Of a DNA stretch of 64,000 nucleotides, positions 8,204 through 18,100 are shown piece by piece (the first letter of the stretch is position 1; every line of letters starts with the position of its first letter). This DNA is from Micromonospora inyonensis (GTDB lineage Bacteria; Actinomycetota; Actinomycetes; Mycobacteriales; Micromonosporaceae), in the NCBI RefSeq assembly GCF_900091415.1, contig NZ_FMHU01000002.1, positions 3,162,001-3,226,000 on the forward strand, written 5' to 3'. The position numbers and the translations under genes are program-made. A model generated the notes under the pieces. The model was not told where the DNA came from. It saw only the letters and a program-made list of their open reading frames with translations, and searched no databases.

Positions 8204-8968
8204 GTGTCCAACAATGCGACAACGGGTTTGTTGGGCACGCTGGACGGCGTGACCGTCACCCCCGCGCCCGCCGAGGACGACCTGCTCACCCCGACGCCGC
8301 TCGCAGGCATGCTCGTCGGCTACGGGCGAGTCTCCACCCGGGAGCAGAATCTCGCCCGCCAGCAAGCCGCATTGATTGCGGCCGGCTGCGCCAAGTGCTT
8401 CTTCGACAAGGCCTCTGGGAAGAACACCGACCGGCCCGAGCTAGCCAAAATGTTCGAGTACATCCGCCCCGGCGACGTGCTCACCGTCGTCTCGCTCGAC
8501 CGACTCGGCCGCTCGCTGGAAGACCTGATCGGCATCGTCGGCCGGCTCAAGCGCCACGGCGTCGGATTCCAGTCCCTACACGAGAAGCTCGACACCACCA
8601 CCGCTGGCGGGATGTTCGTCTTCCACGTCTTCGCCGCGCTGGCCGAGTTCCTGCGCACCATCATCGTGGCCAACACCAACGAGGGCCTGGCCGCCGCTCG
8701 TGCCCGGGGGCAACGCCTCGGCCGGCCGCCGGCGATGACCCCGGAGAAGGTCGCGTACGCGCTGCAACTGCTCGCCGAGCCGAACCGCACGATGACCTCG
8801 ATCGCCAAGCTGCTCGGCGTCTCGCGCAGCACCCTGTACAGCGCGCTGCCTCGCCTCATCCCGGCCCAACCCGGCGAACAGGTCGACCTTGTGGACGCGG
8901 CGTCCCCGCGGATCGGACTGACCGAGTCGTTCGCCATGACGCCGGGGCGGCCAGCGGCAGCGGCCTGA
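8204..8968 (+). CDS. serine recombinase (resolvase/invertase type)
   Basis: A 254-residue protein if the GTG at 8204 is used; a later ATG at 8310 begins just before the catalytic domain. The catalytic serine is in GYGRVSTREQN, followed by LTVVSLDRLGRSLEDL with the conserved Arg. The usual EFERxLIxERTxEGL is altered to EFLRTIIVANTNEGL. The C-terminal Hin-like HTH is MTSIAKLLGVSRSTLYSAL. Small serine recombinases of this size resolve or invert DNA at dimeric sites, here perhaps the 8108-8147 dyad. A tail of about 40 residues after the HTH overlaps a degenerate CRISPR repeat. Confidence 0.85.
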   Translation: MSNNATTGLLGTLDGVTVTPAPAEDDLLTPTPLAGMLVGYGRVSTREQNLARQQAALIAAGCAKCFFDKASGKNTDRPELAKMFEYIRPGDVLTVVSLDRLGRSLEDLIGIVGRLKRHGVGFQSLHEKLDTTTAGGMFVFHVFAALAEFLRTIIVANTNEGLAAARARGQRLGRPPAMTPEKVAYALQLLAEPNRTMTSIAKLLGVSRSTLYSALPRLIPAQPGEQVDLVDAASPRIGLTESFAMTPGRPAAAA

Positions 8969-9104
8969 TCCGCAGGGAGCAGTTACCCGGCCGAGGCCCG
9001 GCCACCCGCAACACGGGATCACCCCCGCATGCGCGGGGAGCAGCCGGACATCCCGACCACGGACAGGTGTGCGCTGGGATCACCCCCGCATGCGCGGGGA
9101 GCAG
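8954..9104. CRISPR. orphan two-spacer CRISPR array, type I-E style repeat
   Basis: Two identical 29-nt repeats at 9015-9043 and 9076-9104 begin GGGATCACCCCCGCATGC and end GCGGGGAGCAG, typical of actinobacterial type I-E arrays. The spacer between them is exactly 32 nt (9044-9075). A third, degenerate copy keeps only CCGC-AGGGAGCAG at its 3' end (8954-8982). It sits exactly 32 nt before the first intact repeat, overlapping the recombinase stop. No cas gene lies in the window, so this is a relic or is served in trans. Confidence 0.8.
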
Positions 9105-9349
9105 CGTCCGTCATCGCGGCGACCCCGCACCACGATCCGCTCGCCCTCGTCGCCACGTCCGCTACGACCAGCGGAGAAAGACCCGAAAACACCGTCCGTG
9201 CAAGCTCATCGACATCCTTCACGCCAGTGTCAACGACCCCCACGACTCTCCGTCACCACCGAATGTGAGACAGGGCCGAAATCCTACGCAGTCCCGGGTG
9301 GTGAACCCACTGCCAGGATTCAGTCGTGGGGTAACGGGGGGGTGGTGGG
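9105..9349. other. gap between CRISPR relic and giant gene
   Basis: No gene, further CRISPR repeat or strong hairpin is recognised in these 245 bp. A leader or promoter for the giant gene is possible but no motif is clear. Confidence 0.5.
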
Positions 9350-9557
9350 ATGAGCGCGTTGAGTGATGAGGAGCTGTTGGTCGAGGTGTGTGCGGCCCTG
9401 GATTTCAGGGCGAGGCGGTGGGCCTCTGTCGTTGTGTCTGGGTGAAACGGAGGCCATCGGTTCCGAGCTGGTTGCGGACATGAGTGGCGGTGCGCGGGGC
9501 TGCTTCGCGTGGGAACGAGATGGCCGACGGCCGAGGCGTTGGTGCGCTGCTGGGTGA

Positions 9558-11153
9558 TTGGCATTGAGTGCCCCTGGTGGGGGTGGGGAGGGGGCGTTGG
9601 CGGTGGCGGAGGCTGCTGTTCCTTCCGTGGGTCTCAGTGAGTCGTCGAAGCAGGCCCTGGAGGCGTTCACCGGGATGCGGTTGCACCGGTCGAATCTGCC
9701 GGTGTTGGCGTACGACCTGAACGCGTTGGAGGTGCTGGCGGATCGGGTGCGGACCCTGTTGGTTCCGGAGCTGGCCCAGGTGATCAAGGTGGTTGGGGCG
9801 GCGGGGGAGGGTGAGGTCTTCGACCGGTTCGTGGCGCAGACCGCTCCGTTCGTGGAGTTGTTGGACGGGGTCGCCGATCTGAAGGTGAACGCGGCTCAGG
9901 CGATGCGGGGCTTCCTGAACCAGATGGAGCTGACGGATCGTCAGGCGCTGGTCATGTTCATCTTCATGATGACGGAGTTGGCGGTCGCGTTCGCGATGGC
10001 GTTTGTCCTGCCGGTGGAGGCGGCGGCGCACATCGTGAAGACCCGGACGATCATCCAGACGATCCTGCGGTCGTCGATGGTGCGGGCGGCGGCGAGCAGC
10101 ACGGCGATCCAGATGTTGTTCATGCCGGGGTCGTCGTTGTTGGCGCAGATCAGCATGCTGGCTGATGGTCTGGTGCCGGGGGTCGACTGGGCGCAGGTCG
10201 GTAAGCAGGCGTTGTACGGGTTGGCGGTGGCGGGTGTCACCACGGCGGCCGGGCCGGCGTTGGCCCGGTTCGCCGGGGTCGTGGGTGGTGCTCTGGCGAA
10301 GTTCGAAGTGTCGGATACCACGCGTAACCTGCTGACCAGCCTGATGATGGTGCCGGTGTCGGAGATCGGCCTGGAGGTGGTCGGCGACATCGCCGCCAGC
10401 TACATCGTCGACGGGACCTACGACCCCAGTGGTCTCGGTATGGCCGTGATTTCCGGGGCGTTGTCGGGGTCGGGTGAGCTGGGCGCGTCCGGGGCCGGGG
10501 CCGCTGCGCGTCGCGTGGCTGTCGGTTTGGGGTTCAATCCGACCCGGCCCCGGTGGAACATGCCCGCCGGTACCGGTTTCACCGCCGACGGCAGGCCGGT
10601 CGCTCCGGTCACTCCGGCACCGTCCACGTATCAGCCGGAGGTCGACGATCCGGCGGGTGCGGGCTCTGGCGGGCCGGGCCCGGTGCCCGTCCCGCCGGTG
10701 CCGGCACCGACCCTGTCGGCACCGGACCTGTCCGCGCCGGCGTGGTCGGCCCCGGACCTGCCGGTGCCGGCGTGGTCCGTGCCGAGCTTCTCGGTGCCGC
10801 TGGTGCCGGTGCCGGAGTGGGTAGCGGCCGCTGGTGCGCTGGTGGTGGAGCAGTGGCAGCGGTTCCAGCGGGAACTGGTGGACCACTATGGTGGACTGCT
10901 GGCCGGGATGGGGCAGGCGCGGCAGTTCCTGGCCGCGCTTCCCGTGTCGGTTGAGCGGGTGTTCGCCGGGTGGGTCGACGCCCGGCGGGGTGATCGGGCT
11001 GTTGCGGCTTTCCTGTCCGCGGTCGGTCTGCCCGCTGCCGCGTTGACCGAGGGGTATCTGACGGGTGTCGGCAGCGGGCGGTGGCCCGGGTGGTCGAGGC
11101 GTTGGCGTTCTCCGGTGGGCGGATCCCGGCCGAGGTGCGGGCGCGGCAGGTGA
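9558..11153 (+). CDS. giant gene, N-terminal segment: CpnT/WXG100-like region and proline-rich linker
   Basis: The frame is real to about 11068; the last 28 codons are out-of-frame. The protein (TTG start, LALSAPGGG) has an alpha-helical region, a hydrophobic hairpin (MFIFMMTELAVAFAMAFVL, then helices to MLADGLVPG), and Gly/Ala-rich amphipathic stretches (YGLAVAGVTTAAGPALARF). This resembles the N-terminal WXG100-like/channel region of actinobacterial toxins exported by type VII systems. It then becomes a Pro/Ala/Ser linker with repeated SAPDLSAPAWSAP-type words. A one-base deletion near 11069 moves the frame: GYLTGV in frame 0 continues as RQRAVARVVEALAFSGGRI in frame 2. Confidence 0.55.
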   Translation: MALSAPGGGGEGALAVAEAAVPSVGLSESSKQALEAFTGMRLHRSNLPVLAYDLNALEVLADRVRTLLVPELAQVIKVVGAAGEGEVFDRFVAQTAPFVELLDGVADLKVNAAQAMRGFLNQMELTDRQALVMFIFMMTELAVAFAMAFVLPVEAAAHIVKTRTIIQTILRSSMVRAAASSTAIQMLFMPGSSLLAQISMLADGLVPGVDWAQVGKQALYGLAVAGVTTAAGPALARFAGVVGGALAKFEVSDTTRNLLTSLMMVPVSEIGLEVVGDIAASYIVDGTYDPSGLGMAVISGALSGSGELGASGAGAAARRVAVGLGFNPTRPRWNMPAGTGFTADGRPVAPVTPAPSTYQPEVDDPAGAGSGGPGPVPVPPVPAPTLSAPDLSAPAWSAPDLPVPAWSVPSFSVPLVPVPEWVAAAGALVVEQWQRFQRELVDHYGGLLAGMGQARQFLAALPVSVERVFAGWVDARRGDRAVAAFLSAVGLPAAALTEGYLTGVGSGRWPGWSRRWRSPVGGSRPRCGRGR

Positions 11154-14100
11154 TCGCCGGGCTGCCGGCGGAGTTCGACCGGCAGGCGCTGCGCTCGCTC
11201 GCGCACCTGGCCGTTCAACACCACATCGACCAGTACCTCGCCGCCGGCCTACCCACAGGCACCGGCACGCCGACAGGCGCTGGCGTGCCGACAGGCGCTG
11301 GCGTGCCGACAGGCGCTGGCGTGTCGGGGGGCGCTGGGGCGGTGGTGCGTCCGCTGGCGTGCTCAGGGCGGTCGAGGGCGGCGTGTGGAGCCAGGTGGAC
11401 CGTGGGGTCGATGTGATCCTCGGTGCCCCTGCCGTGCTGCCGGGTGTGGTGGCCGGTCCCGACGCCGGGCAGGTCAGTGCCGTGGGGAGGGTGGTCCGGC
11501 AGGCGGTTACCGACCTGTCCGCCCGTTTCTCGGCCGTGACGGTCCCGGTGTCACCGGGGCGGCCGCCGTGTGGCTACGGTCGATGTCGAGGAAGGCGGGC
11601 GTGTCGGCGGGCCGGCGGTGCCGGTGATGTCGAGCGGCACACCGCGGCGGCGGCTGGTCTGGCGCAGGCCCAGTTCACCGCGTTGGCCCGCCGCTACGGT
11701 GTCGATCCGGCCGGTCATGCGGCGTTGGTCACCTCGTTCCAGCGGGAGTGGGTGGACGGGTACCACAAGGTGCTCGCCTCGGCCGGCGGGAGCGTGACGC
11801 CCGGGACGGCGGATGTGGTCGGGGCCCTCGGTACGGTGCCGGGTGGTGCCGGCTCCCGTGTCGGTGGCATGTCGATCGTCGACGTCGACAGCGTCGGTGA
11901 TACGGCGTCGGTCAGTGACGTGTCTATTGCAAGCGGTGGAGTGTTCAGCCCCGATCTCGGCTCCCGGGACACGGATTCGACCGGTTTCAGGGACTCGGGT
12001 TCGATCAGTGATGTGTCGTTGCTGGACGAGTCGATCAGTGCCGACTCTGGCGGTCTCGGCGAGCGGGCCGTCGCGGCGACTGGGCCGGCCGTGGAACGAA
12101 TCCACGATCTCGCCAGCGGCGGCTACGGCCGTGCCAGCGACGCTCAGCTGCGCCGGCTCGCTGCGGACCTCGGTATCCAGGCGGCGTCGCCGGACGGGGT
12201 CCTGCCCCAACTGTTCGAGGTGTCCAGGGATGTCGTCATGGCGGACACGTTCAGCGGCGTGTACTTCGCCGACCCGGCAGCGGCGGATCTGGACGCGGCG
12301 GCGGATCGCACGGCGGCGCAGGCGCTGCCGTCGGTGGAGGGATGGTTCACCATCGCCGGGCACCGGAACCTGGCCGAGCGGCTGGCCGACGATCCGGTGC
12401 GTCAGGCCTTGTTCCTCCGGATGATCACCGCCTCGCCCGCCTGGCAACACGCCGTCGCGCAGGCGCGACAGCGCGGCGGCGGCATACCTGACATCATGCT
12501 GGTCTGGTGCGACGCGGCATGGCGGGGACCGGGGCAGGCCACCTCCTTCGGTGGATGGTTGCGCACCCAGCTCCGTGCCCGGCGGCTGATGTCGTCCACG
12601 CACGAGGTGGACCAGATACCCGGCGAGCTGCGGCCACACGTGGACGAGCCGGTGCGGTCCGTGTTGTTCTCGGATGGTTCGGTGGAGTTGTTCGGGCCGG
12701 ATCTGGTGGAGGCGGTACGGACCGCGGACATCGTCGAGAACGGTCAGGAACCCGGCGTGCGCTGGCCGGATCAGGAGGACTTCGTCGCCGCTGGCGGCCG
12801 GCACCGGTGGGCCGGCAACACCTCAGGCGGGCAGTCGCCCGATCCAGCGGAAGGCGGCGACCCGTCTGGTCCTGGCCCGGTGTCCGCCGCCCAGTGGGTG
12901 TGGGGCCCGTCGCGGGATCCAGGGGCGCAGTTGCCGGTGCCGGGCCCTGCCCTCGGACCGGACCACCCGCAGGGTGAGGACCTGTCCTGGCTGGACGACT
13001 GGGGTATGTTGCCGATGTCCGGGCTGGTACCTGCCCCGCCGGCGGGCACGGGTCTGCCAGGGCTGCCCGGGCCGTTGGACGACCCGTACGCCCCCACCGC
13101 GTCGTCCTGGCCGGCGGGGTGGGCGGAACCGGGGTGGCCGGTACCCGGCATGGGCGTGACCGACGGGCACGGTGCGGCGATGTCCACCGACTTCGACCAG
13201 CCGGGCATCGACGATCAGGCCAGCGACGGCGGGAACCTCGGCGACTGGGCCGGCGACGGCGGGAACCTCGGCGACTGGGCCGGCGAGGGCGGGAACCTCG
13301 GCGACTGGGCCACCTACCCGGGGCCGGACATGGACTGGCAGCCATACCTCGCGTCCTGGCCAGCGGTGGCCCGCACCGACGCCGGCACTGTTCACGCCGG
13401 CGACACCCTCCATCACCCGGCCGACGAGCCACCCACCACGCCCGCCTCGCCGCAACCCGACCAACCCCAACCCCAACCCCAACCCGCTGCGGGCAGCCGG
13501 TGGGTGCGCGACCCGGGCGAGGCCCGGGCGCTGTTCGACCAGCACGCCGGCCACATCGCCACCACAACACGGCAGCGGGAACAGCTGCGGCAGTTGTGGA
13601 ACGCCCTGATCGACCGGATGGACGACAACGGGATCATCACCGCCAGCGGGTCAGTCCTCGCCGAGGCGACATCCGCGCCGCAGCCGACGGTGCATGACCG
13701 GATCGGGGCATTGCGCGACCGTGGTCTGCTGCAGCGGGTCCGAGAAGGTCGCGGTGGCGGGGCGGCGCGGTACGGGGTGAGCGATCCGGGTCAGCCCCGG
13801 CAAGCACCGTTGCCGGCCCTTCCCGCGGGCAGCCGATGGGTGCGCGACCCGGGCGGGGCCCGGGCGCTGTTCGACCAGCACGCCGACCACATCGCCACCA
13901 CAACACGGCAGCGGGAACAGCTGCGGCAGTTGTGGAACGCCCTGATCGACCGGATGGACGACGACGGGATCATCACCGCCAGCGGGTCAGCCCTCGCCGA
14001 GGCGACATTCACACTGCGGCCGACGGTGCATGACCGGATCGGGGTATTGCGCGACCGTGGTCTGCTGCAGCTGGTGCAGGAAGGTCGCGGTGGCGGGGCG

Positions 14101-14787
14101 GCGCGGTACGGGGTGAGCGATCCGGGTCAGCCCCAGCAAGCACCGTTGCCGGCCCTTCCCGCGGGCAGCCAGTGGGTGCGCGACCCGGGCGGGGCCCGGG
14201 CGCTGTTCGACCAGCACGCCGGCCACATCGCCACCACAACACGGCAGCGGGAACAGCTGCGGCAGTTGTGGAACGCCCTGATCGACCGGATGGACGACAA
14301 CGGGATCATCACCGCCAGCGGGTCAGACCTCGCCGAGGCGACATTCACACCGCAGCGGACGGTGCATGACCGGATCGGGGTATTGCGCGGCAGTGCTCTG
14401 CTGCATCTGGTGCAGGAAGGTCGCGGTGGCGGGGCGGCGCGGTACGGGGTGAGCGATCCGGGTCAGCCCCAGCAAGCACCACTGCCGGCCCCTCCCGAAG
14501 GCAGCCGATGGCTGCGCGACCCGGGCGGGGCCCGGGCGCTGTTCGACCAGCACGCCGGCCACATCGCCACCACAACACGGCAGCGGGAACAGCTGCGGCA
14601 GTTGTGGAACGCCCTGATCGACCGGATGGACGACAACGGGATCATCACCGCCAGCGGGTCAGACCTCGCCGAGGCGACATTCACACTGCGGCGGACGGTG
14701 CATGACCGGATCGGGGCGTTGCGCGACCGTGGTCTGCTGCATCTGGTGCAGGAAGGTCGCGGTGGCGGGGCGGCGCGGTACGGGTGA
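11065..14787 (+). CDS. giant gene, central segment and winged-helix units 1-4
   Basis: The plausible protein in this frame begins near 11340. It contains TGAGVP-type tandem repeats just upstream in the alternative frame, helical sequence (AQAQFTALARRYGVDPAGH), a Ser/Asp-rich stretch (SIVDVDSVGDTASVSDVSI), and a globular part (WFTIAGHRNLAERLADDPV, DIMLVWCDAAWRGPG, VLFSDGSVELFG). Linker L0 and units R1-R4 follow. A compensating pair of frameshifts near 11560-11630 is likely, because an alternative frame reads AAVWLRSMSRKAGVSAG. The frame ends at 14787 through loss of one G in the GGGG of TACGGGGTGAGC, seen by comparison with every other unit. The globular domain was not recognised. Confidence 0.6.
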   Translation: MSAAGGGPGGRGVGVLRWADPGRGAGAAGDRRAAGGVRPAGAALARAPGRSTPHRPVPRRRPTHRHRHADRRWRADRRWRADRRWRVGGRWGGGASAGVLRAVEGGVWSQVDRGVDVILGAPAVLPGVVAGPDAGQVSAVGRVVRQAVTDLSARFSAVTVPVSPGRPPCGYGRCRGRRACRRAGGAGDVERHTAAAAGLAQAQFTALARRYGVDPAGHAALVTSFQREWVDGYHKVLASAGGSVTPGTADVVGALGTVPGGAGSRVGGMSIVDVDSVGDTASVSDVSIASGGVFSPDLGSRDTDSTGFRDSGSISDVSLLDESISADSGGLGERAVAATGPAVERIHDLASGGYGRASDAQLRRLAADLGIQAASPDGVLPQLFEVSRDVVMADTFSGVYFADPAAADLDAAADRTAAQALPSVEGWFTIAGHRNLAERLADDPVRQALFLRMITASPAWQHAVAQARQRGGGIPDIMLVWCDAAWRGPGQATSFGGWLRTQLRARRLMSSTHEVDQIPGELRPHVDEPVRSVLFSDGSVELFGPDLVEAVRTADIVENGQEPGVRWPDQEDFVAAGGRHRWAGNTSGGQSPDPAEGGDPSGPGPVSAAQWVWGPSRDPGAQLPVPGPALGPDHPQGEDLSWLDDWGMLPMSGLVPAPPAGTGLPGLPGPLDDPYAPTASSWPAGWAEPGWPVPGMGVTDGHGAAMSTDFDQPGIDDQASDGGNLGDWAGDGGNLGDWAGEGGNLGDWATYPGPDMDWQPYLASWPAVARTDAGTVHAGDTLHHPADEPPTTPASPQPDQPQPQPQPAAGSRWVRDPGEARALFDQHAGHIATTTRQREQLRQLWNALIDRMDDNGIITASGSVLAEATSAPQPTVHDRIGALRDRGLLQRVREGRGGGAARYGVSDPGQPRQAPLPALPAGSRWVRDPGGARALFDQHADHIATTTRQREQLRQLWNALIDRMDDDGIITASGSALAEATFTLRPTVHDRIGVLRDRGLLQLVQEGRGGGAARYGVSDPGQPQQAPLPALPAGSQWVRDPGGARALFDQHAGHIATTTRQREQLRQLWNALIDRMDDNGIITASGSDLAEATFTPQRTVHDRIGVLRGSALLHLVQEGRGGGAARYGVSDPGQPQQAPLPAPPEGSRWLRDPGGARALFDQHAGHIATTTRQREQLRQLWNALIDRMDDNGIITASGSDLAEATFTLRRTVHDRIGALRDRGLLHLVQEGRGGGAARYG
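13229..13318 (+). repeat. 30-bp minisatellite in linker L0 encoding GDGGNLGDWA
   Basis: Three tandem 30-bp copies encode (G)DGGNLGDWA. The same unit recurs in the later linkers at about 15439-15500 (2 copies), 17244-17270 (1), 17719-17777 (2), 19563-19650 (3) and 20778-20838 (2). The acidic, Trp-containing decapeptide therefore varies in copy number between linkers, as expected for slippage-prone DNA. Confidence 0.85.
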
Positions 14788-15158
14788 GCGATCCGGGTCA
14801 GCCCCGGCAAGCACCGTTGCCGGCCCTTCCCGAAGGCGGCCAGTGGCTGCGCGACCCGGGCGGGGCCCGGGCGCTGTTCGACCAGCACGCCGGCCACATC
14901 GCCACCACAACGCGGCAGCGGGAACAGCTGCGGCAGTTGTGGAACGCCCTGATCGACCGGATGGACGACGACGGGATCATCACCGCCAGCGGGTCAGACC
15001 TCGTCGAGGCGACATCCGCACCGCAGCAGACGGTGCATGACCGGATCGGGGTATTGCGCGACCGTGGTCTGCTGCAGCGGGTCCGGGAAGGTCGCGGTCG
15101 CGTGGCGGCGCGGTACGGGGTGAGCGATCCGGGTCAGCCCCGGCAAGCGCCGTTGCCG
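13492..15158 (+). repeat. winged-helix array, group 1 (units R1-R5)
   Basis: Five 336-bp units start at 13492, 13828, 14164, 14500 and 14835. Each 112-residue unit has an N-terminal helix pair (ARALFDQHAGHIATTT, REQLRQLWNALIDRMDDN). A winged helix-turn-helix follows: IITASGS-LAEAT, recognition helix TVHDRIGALRDRGLL, wing EGRGGGAARYGV. A Pro-rich tail SDPGQPRQAPLP ends the unit. Residues 61-65 plus 69 read SAPQP-D, FTLRP-D, FTPQR-D, FTLRR-D and SAPQQ-D in order, while residues 11-52 are almost invariant. R4 contains the one-base deletion. The fold is inferred from pattern, being of MarR/IclR-like wHTH type. Confidence 0.8.
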
Positions 15159-18100
15159 GGCCCTGCCCTCGGACCGGACCGCCCGCAGGGTGAGGACCTG
15201 TCCTGGCTGGACCACGGGGCTACGGTGCCGATGTCCGGGCCTGCACCTGCCCCGCCGGCGGGTACGGGTCTGCCAGGGCTGCCCGGGCCGTTGGACGACC
15301 CGGACGCCCCCACCGCGTCGTCCTGGCCGGCGGGGTGGGCGGAACCGGGGTGGCCGGTACCCGGCATGGGCGTGACCGACGGGCACGGTGCGGCGATGTC
15401 CACCGACTTCGACCAGCCGGGCATCGACGATCAGGCCAGCGACGGCGGGAACCTCGGCGACTGGGCCGGCGAGGGCGGGAACCTCGGCGACTGGGCCACC
15501 TACGAGGTGGACCCAGCCCGTTCGCTCGATGTGGACCCGGCCGATCTGCTCTATCCGTTTGAGGCCGTGGGCACGGAACCCGACCCCGCGCCGCAACCGA
15601 TGGATCCGCCCCGGCCGCAGGCCCCGCCCGGCCCGACATCATGGTCGCCGCCCAACGGCGACCAGCCCAGCCAGTCCCCAGGGACTCAGTCGTTCCCGCC
15701 CGGACCGGGCATGCAGGATCCGGCACCTCAGTCGCCGATGTCCGGGCTGGTACCTGCCCCGCCGGCGGGCACGGGTCTGCCAGGGCTGCCCAGGCCGTTG
15801 GACGACCCGGACGCCCCCACCGCGTCGTCCTGGCCGGCGGTGGCCCGCACCGACGCCGGCACTGTTCACGCCGGCGACACCCTCCATCACCCGGCCGACG
15901 AGCCACCCACCACGCCCGCCTCGCCGCACCCCGACCAACCCCAACCCCAACCCCAACCAGCTGCGGGCAGCCGGCGGGTGCGCGACCCGGGCGAGGCCCG
16001 GGCGCTGTTCGACCAGCACGCCGGCCACATCGCCACCACAACACGGCAGCGGGAACAGCTGCGGCAGTTGTGGAACGCCCTGATCGACCGGATGGACGAC
16101 AACGGGATCATCACCGCCAGCGAGTCAGACCTCGCCGAGGCGACATTCACACTGCGGCAGACGGTGCATGCCCGGATCGGGGTATTGCGCGGCAGTGCTC
16201 TGCTGCAGCTGGTGCAGGAAGGTCGCGGTGGCGGGGCGGCGCGGTACGGGGTGAGCGATCCGGGTCAGCCCCGGCAAGCACCACTGCCGGCCCTTCCCGA
16301 AGGCAGCCGATGGCTGCGCGACCCGGGCGGGGCCCGGGCGCTGTTCGACCAGCACGCCGGCCACATCGCCACCACAACACGGCAGCGGGAACAGCTGCGG
16401 CAGTTGTGGAACGCCCTGATCGACCGGATGGACGACAACGGGATCATCACCGCCAGCGAGTCAGACCTCGCCGAGGCGACATTCACACTGCAGCGGACGG
16501 TGCATAACCGGATCGGGGCATTGCGCGACCGTGGTCTGCTGCAGCTGGTGCAGGAAGGTCGCGGTGGCGGGGCGGCGCGGTACGGGGTGAGCGATCCGGG
16601 TCAGCCCCGGCAAGCACCACTGCCGGCCCTTCCCGAAGGCAGCCGATGGCTGCGCGACCCGGGCGGGGCCCGGGCGCTGTTCGACCAGCACGCCGACCAC
16701 ATCGCCACCACAACACCGCAGCGGGAACAGCTGCGGCAGTTGTGGAACGCCCTGATCGACCGGATGGACGACAACGGGATCATCACCGCCAGCGGGTCAG
16801 ACCTCGCCGAGGCGACATCCGCACCGCAGCCGACGGTGCATGACCGGATCGGGGTATTGCGCGACCGTGGTCTGCTGCAGCTGGTCCGGGAAGGTCGCGG
16901 TGGCGGGGCGGCGCGGTACGGGGTGAGCGATCCGGGTCAGCCCCGGCAAGCGCCGTTGCCGGGCCCTGCCCTCGGACCGGACCGCCCGCAGGGTGAGGAC
17001 CTGTCCTGGCTGGACCACGGGGGTACGTTGCCGATGTCCGGGCCTGCACCTGCCTCGCCGGCGGGCACGGGTCTGCCAGGGCTGCCCGGGCCGTTGGACG
17101 ACCCGGACGCCCCCACCGCGTCGTCCTGGCCGGCGGGGTGGGCGGAACCGGGGTGGCCGGTACCCGGCATGGGCGTGACCGACGGGCACGGTGCGGCGAT
17201 GTCCACCGACTTCGACCAGCCGGGCATCGACGATCAGGCCAGCGACGGCGGGAACCTCGGCGACTGGGCCACCTACGAGGTGGACCCAGCCGGTTCGCTT
17301 GATGTGGACCCGGCCGATCTGCTCTATCCGTTTGAGGCCGTGGGCGCGGAACCCGACCCCGGGCCGCAACCGATGGATCCGCCCCGGCCGCAGGCCCCGC
17401 CCGGCCCATCATGGTCGCCGCCCAACGGCGACCAGCCCAGCCAGTCCCCAGGGACTCAGTCGTTCCCGCCCGGACCGGGCATGCAGGATCCGGCACCTCA
17501 GTCGCCGATGTCCGGGCTGGTACCTGCCTCGCCGGCGGGCACGGGTCTGCCAGGGCTGCCCGGGCCGTTGGACGACCCGGACGCCCCCACCGCGTCGTCC
17601 TGGCCGGCGGGGTGGGCGGAACCGGGGTGGCCGGTACCCGGCATGGGCGTGACCGACGGGCACGGTGCGGCGATGTCCACCGACTTCGACCAGCCGGGCA
17701 TCGACGATCAGGCCAGCGACGGCGGGAACCTCGGCGACTGGGCCGGCGAGGGCGGGAACCTCGGCGACTGGGCCACCTACCAGGGGCCGGACATGGACTG
17801 GCAGCCATACCTCGCGTCCTGGCCAGCGGTGGCCCGCACCGACGCCGGCACTGTTCACGCCGGCGACACCCTCCATCACCCGGCCGACGAGCCACCCACC
17901 ACGCCCGCCTCGCCGCAACCCGACCAACCCCAACCCCAACCCGCTGCGGGCAGCCGGCGGGTGCGCGACCCGGGCGGGGCCCGGGCGCTGTTCGACCAGC
18001 ACGCCGGCCACATCGCCACCACAACACGGCAGCGGGAACAGCTGCGGCAGTTGTGGAACGCCCTGATCGACCGGATGGACGACAACGGGATCATCACCGC

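Noticed and set aside
9105..9349. Further CRISPR repeats downstream of 9104
   Set aside because: No third repeat occurs at the expected 61-nt spacing after 9076.
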